Source of the DNA: UBA1426 sp052034085
GTDB taxonomy: Bacteria > Bacillota > Clostridia > Peptostreptococcales > Anaerovoracaceae
DNA: 64,000 nucleotides
Reading direction: 5' to 3'
NCBI GenBank assembly: GCA_052034085.1
Contig: JBPOJA010000010.1
Coordinates: 19,583 to 83,582, forward strand
The notes under the pieces: generated by a model
The model's database searches: none
The model's input: only the letters and a program-made list of their open reading frames with translations
What the model was told of the DNA's origin: nothing
Translations under genes and position numbers: made by a program
In this document: piece by piece, positions 60,851 through 64,000 of the stretch
How positions within the stretch are numbered: the stretch's first letter is position 1
How the letters are laid out: each line of letters starts with the position of its first letter

Positions 60851-61930
60851 TTACTGTGCCTTAACCTCTGTCCAGAGCTCGTTCCATACCGCTTTTTCGT
60901 CTTCCGACAGATATTCCATGAAATGAAGCTTGTTCAGGGATTCTTCATCCATACATGCCGAAGCGGCATAATCGGGATCCAGGGCTTCCGCAGCATCCTG
61001 GTTAACAGGGGCAGGACCGCCGCTGGATGACCATTTTAACTGCACATCCTTGCTTATAAGGTAGTCGATGAATTTCAGGGCCAGTTCCTTGTTGTTGCTG
61101 CCCTTGTAAATCCCCCAGTTGTCCACCCAGCCGACTGCACCTTCTTTGGGTATGGTGAAACCTATCGGCTCGCCGTCCAGTTTCATGGTGGCAGCCTGGC
61201 CGGACCACATGACACCTAAGGCAATTTGTTTGTTGGCAAAGAGGGTGCTGAATTCGTTGCCGGTCTCCCAGTAAGTCTTGTTGAGGGGTTTCTGTTTAAT
61301 GAGCAGGTCTTTGACTCTGCCAAGATCATTGGGATGGTTGGGATCCTGGCCGTCAACCATGGCCGCAATCATAAGGGCATCCTTGTAGTCATCCCTGAAG
61401 GCGATTTTGCCTTTGTATGCTTCGTCCCAGAACACGTTCATGCTGTCGGGAGCCGTTGGTATCATGTCGGTGTTATAAGCTATCGATGTGGAACCCCAGA
61501 CAAAAGGTACGGCGTAATATTTGCCGTCTTTCATGCATTCCTTCTGGGTCTTGAACCTTTCGAAAAGGGCATCGAAGTTTTCCATTTTGGATACGTCGAT
61601 TTCCTCCAGCAGCCCATCGTTTATGGCAGAAGTAAGTATTGACACATTAGGCAGGCAGATGTCTATTTCTCCCGGTGCCGCCGTGCGCAGCCTTGTCAGA
61701 AGGTCTTCTTCGCTGGACATGAAAGTATTTACGATTTCACAGTTGTTTGCCTCCTCGAAAGCCCGCACCAGGTCTTTATCATCGGTGGCATAGTCCTTCC
61801 AGTTCACAACATAGAGTTTAACCGGCCCGTCGCCGTTTCCGCCCGAACCTCCTCCGCCGCCGCAAGCTGATAACATAGACAGCAACAAAGCCATCACAAT
61901 GAATATAATGAGTGATATTTTCTTTTTCAT
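60851..61930 (-). CDS. potD: Polyamine-type ABC transporter substrate-binding lipoprotein
   Basis: 359 residues. A lipoprotein signal ends in LLSMLSACGGGGG, followed by LYVVNWKDYATDDKDLVRAFEEANNCEIVNTFMSSEEDLLTRL and VPFVWGSTSIAYNTD, as in PotD/PotF. Aromatic and acidic residues that bind the diamine backbone in PotD are partly visible (WGST, WDEAYKGK, VGWVDNWGIYKGSNN). Its real ligand is not certain, given the ribosyl-related genes downstream. First gene of the operon; AAAAGGAGACCAGCC precedes the ATG. Confidence 0.9.
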   Translation of the reverse strand: MKKKISLIIFIVMALLLSMLSACGGGGGSGGNGDGPVKLYVVNWKDYATDDKDLVRAFEEANNCEIVNTFMSSEEDLLTRLRTAAPGEIDICLPNVSILTSAINDGLLEEIDVSKMENFDALFERFKTQKECMKDGKYYAVPFVWGSTSIAYNTDMIPTAPDSMNVFWDEAYKGKIAFRDDYKDALMIAAMVDGQDPNHPNDLGRVKDLLIKQKPLNKTYWETGNEFSTLFANKQIALGVMWSGQAATMKLDGEPIGFTIPKEGAVGWVDNWGIYKGSNNKELALKFIDYLISKDVQLKWSSSGGPAPVNQDAAEALDPDYAASACMDEESLNKLHFMEYLSEDEKAVWNELWTEVKAQ

Positions 61931-62036
61931 GGCTGGTCTCCTTTTGTTATCCGCGAGCCGTAAACTCGCTATTCTCCGATTTTTGCTAATCCATATTATA
62001 TCACATTGGCTTAAAAGGTGGAAAGAATAGAAAAGG

Positions 62037-62065
62037 TTGAACCGGCCTGCGGCCTAATATATAAT
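62037..62065 (+). promoter_or_regulatory. Promoter of the rubredoxin-glutamate synthase gene
   Basis: TTGAAC (62037-62042), 17-bp spacer, TATAAT (62060-62065), 63 bp before the ATG. It is divergent from potD; the potD leader on the other strand has a TATAAT but no clear -35. Confidence 0.72.
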
Positions 62066-62128
62066 TCTCAATAATAGATAATTCCACACCTATCAGTACG
62101 GAAAATTCAGGAGAAAGAGGGAAAGAAT

Positions 62129-63709
62129 ATGAAGTATGTATGTAATATATGCGGATACGTTCACGACGAGGCAAAAGAGGGGAAACCTTTCTCAGATTTG
62201 AGCCAGTGCCCGTCTTGTACAGCGCCTTTGGAGCTTTTTCAGGCTGAAGCCGGTTCCGAACCGGTTTCTGAGGGCCATTCAGGTCTTTCAGGCTCTTCAG
62301 GCCCCGGCCACAGAGTTTATCAGTGCAGTGTTTGCGGTTATATATTTGATGAAAATGTGGAGCCTATAAGGTTTGAAGATCTGACCCACTGTCCCAACTG
62401 CCACGCGCCGGTTTCAAAGTTTAAACTCATAGAAGGCGGAGTGGTGGCGGCAGGGGCGGAAAAAGCGGGCAGGGAGGCTTCTGCCGGCCTGGAATACGAC
62501 AGCGAAACCGTGAGAACCGACCCTGAAGAGCGCTTTATGGCTGAAATACACGAGATGGCCGTAGAAGGAAAAACCATAATCGGAGCCATGGGCACCAGAC
62601 TTGTTAAACCATATTGGGATGATGTCCATATTCTGGGAGCTCAACTGGACCCCATGCCTTTGGAAGACGACGCACCTGTGGATATAACCACCGTAATCGG
62701 TAAAAATGCAAAGAAACCCATGGTTTTAGATATGCCGGTCTATATTTCCCACATGTCCTTTGGTGCCCTGTCAAAAGAAGTAAAAATTTCTCTGGCAAAA
62801 GGGGCAGCTATGGCCAAAACCGCTATGTGCAGCGGTGAAGGCGGAATCCTGCCTGAGGAAATGGATGCGGCCTACAAGTATATCTTTGAATATGTTCCCA
62901 ACCGGTACAGCGTTACCGATGAAAACCTGCAGAGAGCGGACGCCATAGAAATTAAAATAGGGCAGGCTGCAAAACCCGGCATGGGCGGACATTTGCCCGG
63001 CCACAAAGTAACAGAGGAGATTGCCGAAATAAGGGGCAGGCAGGCGGGAGAAGATGTCCTGAGCCCCTCAAAATTCCCGGGGATAGACAGCAAAGATGAT
63101 TTGAAAAAGCTCGTTGATGAGCTGAGGGAAAGATCCGGGGGCAGGCCAATTGGTATAAAAGTGGCCGGGGGCAGGGTCGAAAAAGATCTGGCTTTTGCTG
63201 TTTATGCGGGGGCCGACTTTGTTACGGTTGATGGCAGAGGGGGAGGCACGGGATCCAGCCCCAAGCTCCTGAGAGATGCCTGCGGTGTTCCCACAATTTT
63301 CGCCCTTCGCCGTGCCAGAAAATATCTGGATTCCATTAATTCGGATATTGAACTTGTGATTACAGGCGGCTTGCGGGTATCTTCTGATTTTGCAAAAGCT
63401 CTGGCTTTGGGAGCCGATGCAGTTGCAATAGCATCTGCAGCCCTGATAGCCGCCGCCTGCCAGCAGTACAAGATATGCCACACGGGATATTGTCCAACAG
63501 GAGTGGCCAGCCAGGACCCGGAACTCAGAAAACGTGTCCATATAGAGGCCGCCAGCCAGCGGGTCTACAATTTCCTGAAAGTTACTGCAGAAGAACTGAA
63601 GACCTATGGCAGGATAACGGGTCATGACAACATCCATGATCTGGCACTGGAAGATCTTTGCACTGTTGACAGAGACCTGGCAGAATATGCTGGTATACCC
63701 CACGCATAG
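62129..63709 (+). CDS. FMN-binding glutamate synthase-like protein with two rubredoxin-type domains
   Basis: 526 residues. Two rubredoxin-like CxxC pairs open the protein: MKYVCNICGYVHDEAKEG...CPSC (1-30) and YQCSVCGYIFDENVEPI...CPNC (about 68-95), joined by a Gly/Ser-rich linker. The rest is the FMN barrel of glutamate synthase large subunits: PVYISHMSFGALSKEVKISLAKGA, CSGEGGILPEE, KIGQAAKPGMGGHLPG, GTGSSPKLLRDACG and the 3Fe-4S cysteines in CQQYKICHTGYCPTGV. There is no glutaminase domain, so it resembles archaeal-type GltB with electrons fed by rubredoxin domains. Confidence 0.92.
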   Translation: MKYVCNICGYVHDEAKEGKPFSDLSQCPSCTAPLELFQAEAGSEPVSEGHSGLSGSSGPGHRVYQCSVCGYIFDENVEPIRFEDLTHCPNCHAPVSKFKLIEGGVVAAGAEKAGREASAGLEYDSETVRTDPEERFMAEIHEMAVEGKTIIGAMGTRLVKPYWDDVHILGAQLDPMPLEDDAPVDITTVIGKNAKKPMVLDMPVYISHMSFGALSKEVKISLAKGAAMAKTAMCSGEGGILPEEMDAAYKYIFEYVPNRYSVTDENLQRADAIEIKIGQAAKPGMGGHLPGHKVTEEIAEIRGRQAGEDVLSPSKFPGIDSKDDLKKLVDELRERSGGRPIGIKVAGGRVEKDLAFAVYAGADFVTVDGRGGGTGSSPKLLRDACGVPTIFALRRARKYLDSINSDIELVITGGLRVSSDFAKALALGADAVAIASAALIAAACQQYKICHTGYCPTGVASQDPELRKRVHIEAASQRVYNFLKVTAEELKTYGRITGHDNIHDLALEDLCTVDRDLAEYAGIPHA

Positions 63710-63741
63710 GAGCTGTGCACAGGGGTTTTTGTTAGTGGGTG

Positions 63742-63775
63742 GGCAGTTTTTCAATTAATTCCAAGAAAAACTGCC
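63742..63775. terminator. Hairpin after the glutamate synthase-like gene
   Basis: GGCAGTTTTTC (63742-63752) and GAAAAACTGCC (63765-63775) form a perfect 11-bp stem 33 bp past the stop codon. The T-tracts lie inside the arms, so termination is possible but not certain. Confidence 0.6.
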
Positions 63776-63794
63776 TTCTGCTATGTTTTTTGTT

Positions 63795-63853
63795 CAGTTT
63801 TTCAAGTAATTTGAAAAAATATGCCGGTTTGGGCGGAATTACTTGAAAAACTG
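63795..63853. repeat. 17-bp perfect inverted repeat sharing its arm with the preceding hairpin
   Basis: CAGTTTTTCAAGTAATT (63795-63811) is repeated inverted at 63837-63853 with a 25-base loop. Its first 11 bases, and 16 of 17 overall, match 63745-63761 in the preceding hairpin. The motif CAGTTTTTCAA-TAATT thus occurs three times within 110 bp. Confidence 0.85.
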
Positions 63854-63875
63854 TGCAGCTGACGGCCTAAATCGA

Positions 63876-64000
63876 GTTATGTCCGTATAATGGTGTAAAT
63901 TAGAAAACAAAAAAAGAGAACATGTTTCTCCTAATCGGTTACAATATAGTTACCACAACTAAAACCGGAGGTGAAGAAACATGTCTCAAGTCAATATTAC
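63876..64000 (+). mobile_element. Left end of a probable IS256-type insertion sequence (partial)
   Basis: The last 20 bases begin an ORF, ATG at 63981 after CCGGAGGTGAAGAAAC, reading MSQVNI, the way many clostridial IS256-family transposases begin. The ATGTCCGTATAATGGTGTAAATTAG segment upstream looks like a terminal repeat of that group, followed by GAGAACATGTTTCTC near-palindrome (63916-63930). The right end and most of the gene are outside, so identity is a guess from few residues. Confidence 0.45.

Overview
The window reads as chromosome from a strictly anaerobic, low-to-mid GC Firmicute of the Clostridia. Supporting signs are strong AGGAGG ribosome sites, S-layer-homology proteins, many iron-sulfur proteins, a SAM-I riboswitch upstream of metK, clostridial families (DUF5320, DUF134, DUF3787) and a selenocysteine-containing SelD, which implies a Sec-decoding cell. 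I cannot place the genus from sequence alone.

Layout. 1-5.7 kb: the end of an ABC exporter, malQ, an SLH/CAP wall protein, dinB, an agmatinase and a tRNA-Ala. 5.7-10.7 kb: one operon (DUF5320, DUF134, two NifX-like proteins, two ferredoxin-containing MinD-type ATPases, a metallo-beta-lactamase-fold protein, an Mrp ATPase) behind a consensus promoter carrying a perfect 18-bp palindrome. It resembles the anaerobe-specific orange-protein (ORP) clusters. 10.8-28.1 kb: mixed metabolic and surface genes: an SLH protein with two papain-like domains, a PhzF isomerase, a split threonine/serine exporter, an F420-ligase homologue, putrescine aminotransferase with an attenuator-like leader, a lytic transglycosylase, AlaX, an AraC regulator with a saccharopine-dehydrogenase-like enzyme, MgtC, a serine hydrolase and an aldo/keto reductase. 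A cluster of DnaA boxes lies at 20.70-20.83 kb.

28.2-41.4 kb: a SAM-I riboswitch followed by eight closely packed genes (metK, aspartokinase, secA, prfB with a programmed +1 frameshift, tex, ppaX, a duplicated DUF6506 protein, addB) with no terminator visible between them. 41.4-43.3 kb: a small accessory-looking patch bounded by tRNAs (Thr on one side; Ala and an odd Val on the other) with four kinds of tandem repeat and one orphan AbiEi/DUF559-like nuclease gene. addA, the usual partner of addB, is not here. 43.6-54.5 kb: an NSS transporter, a large palindrome with 9-bp repeats, a putative manganese transporter, pirin, an FmdB-like zinc ribbon, a complete branched-chain amino-acid ABC transporter (livJHMGF), folD with two catalytic residues replaced, a formate/nitrite channel and a DUF3787 protein.

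54.5-61.9 kb (minus strand): potD-potB-potC-potA, a PfkB sugar kinase, an ADP-ribosylglycohydrolase, selD and a small unknown protein form one tightly spaced operon. It is my best candidate for an undescribed system (uptake, glycosidic cleavage and ribose phosphorylation of an unknown substrate). 62.1-64.0 kb: a double-rubredoxin glutamate-synthase-like flavoprotein, paired hairpins, and the first bases of what looks like an IS256-type insertion sequence.

Agmatinase, putrescine aminotransferase and PotABCD together point to active polyamine metabolism; LIV uptake, the NSS transporter and the aminotransferase suggest amino-acid use. All functions are read from motifs and remembered family patterns; no database search was possible.
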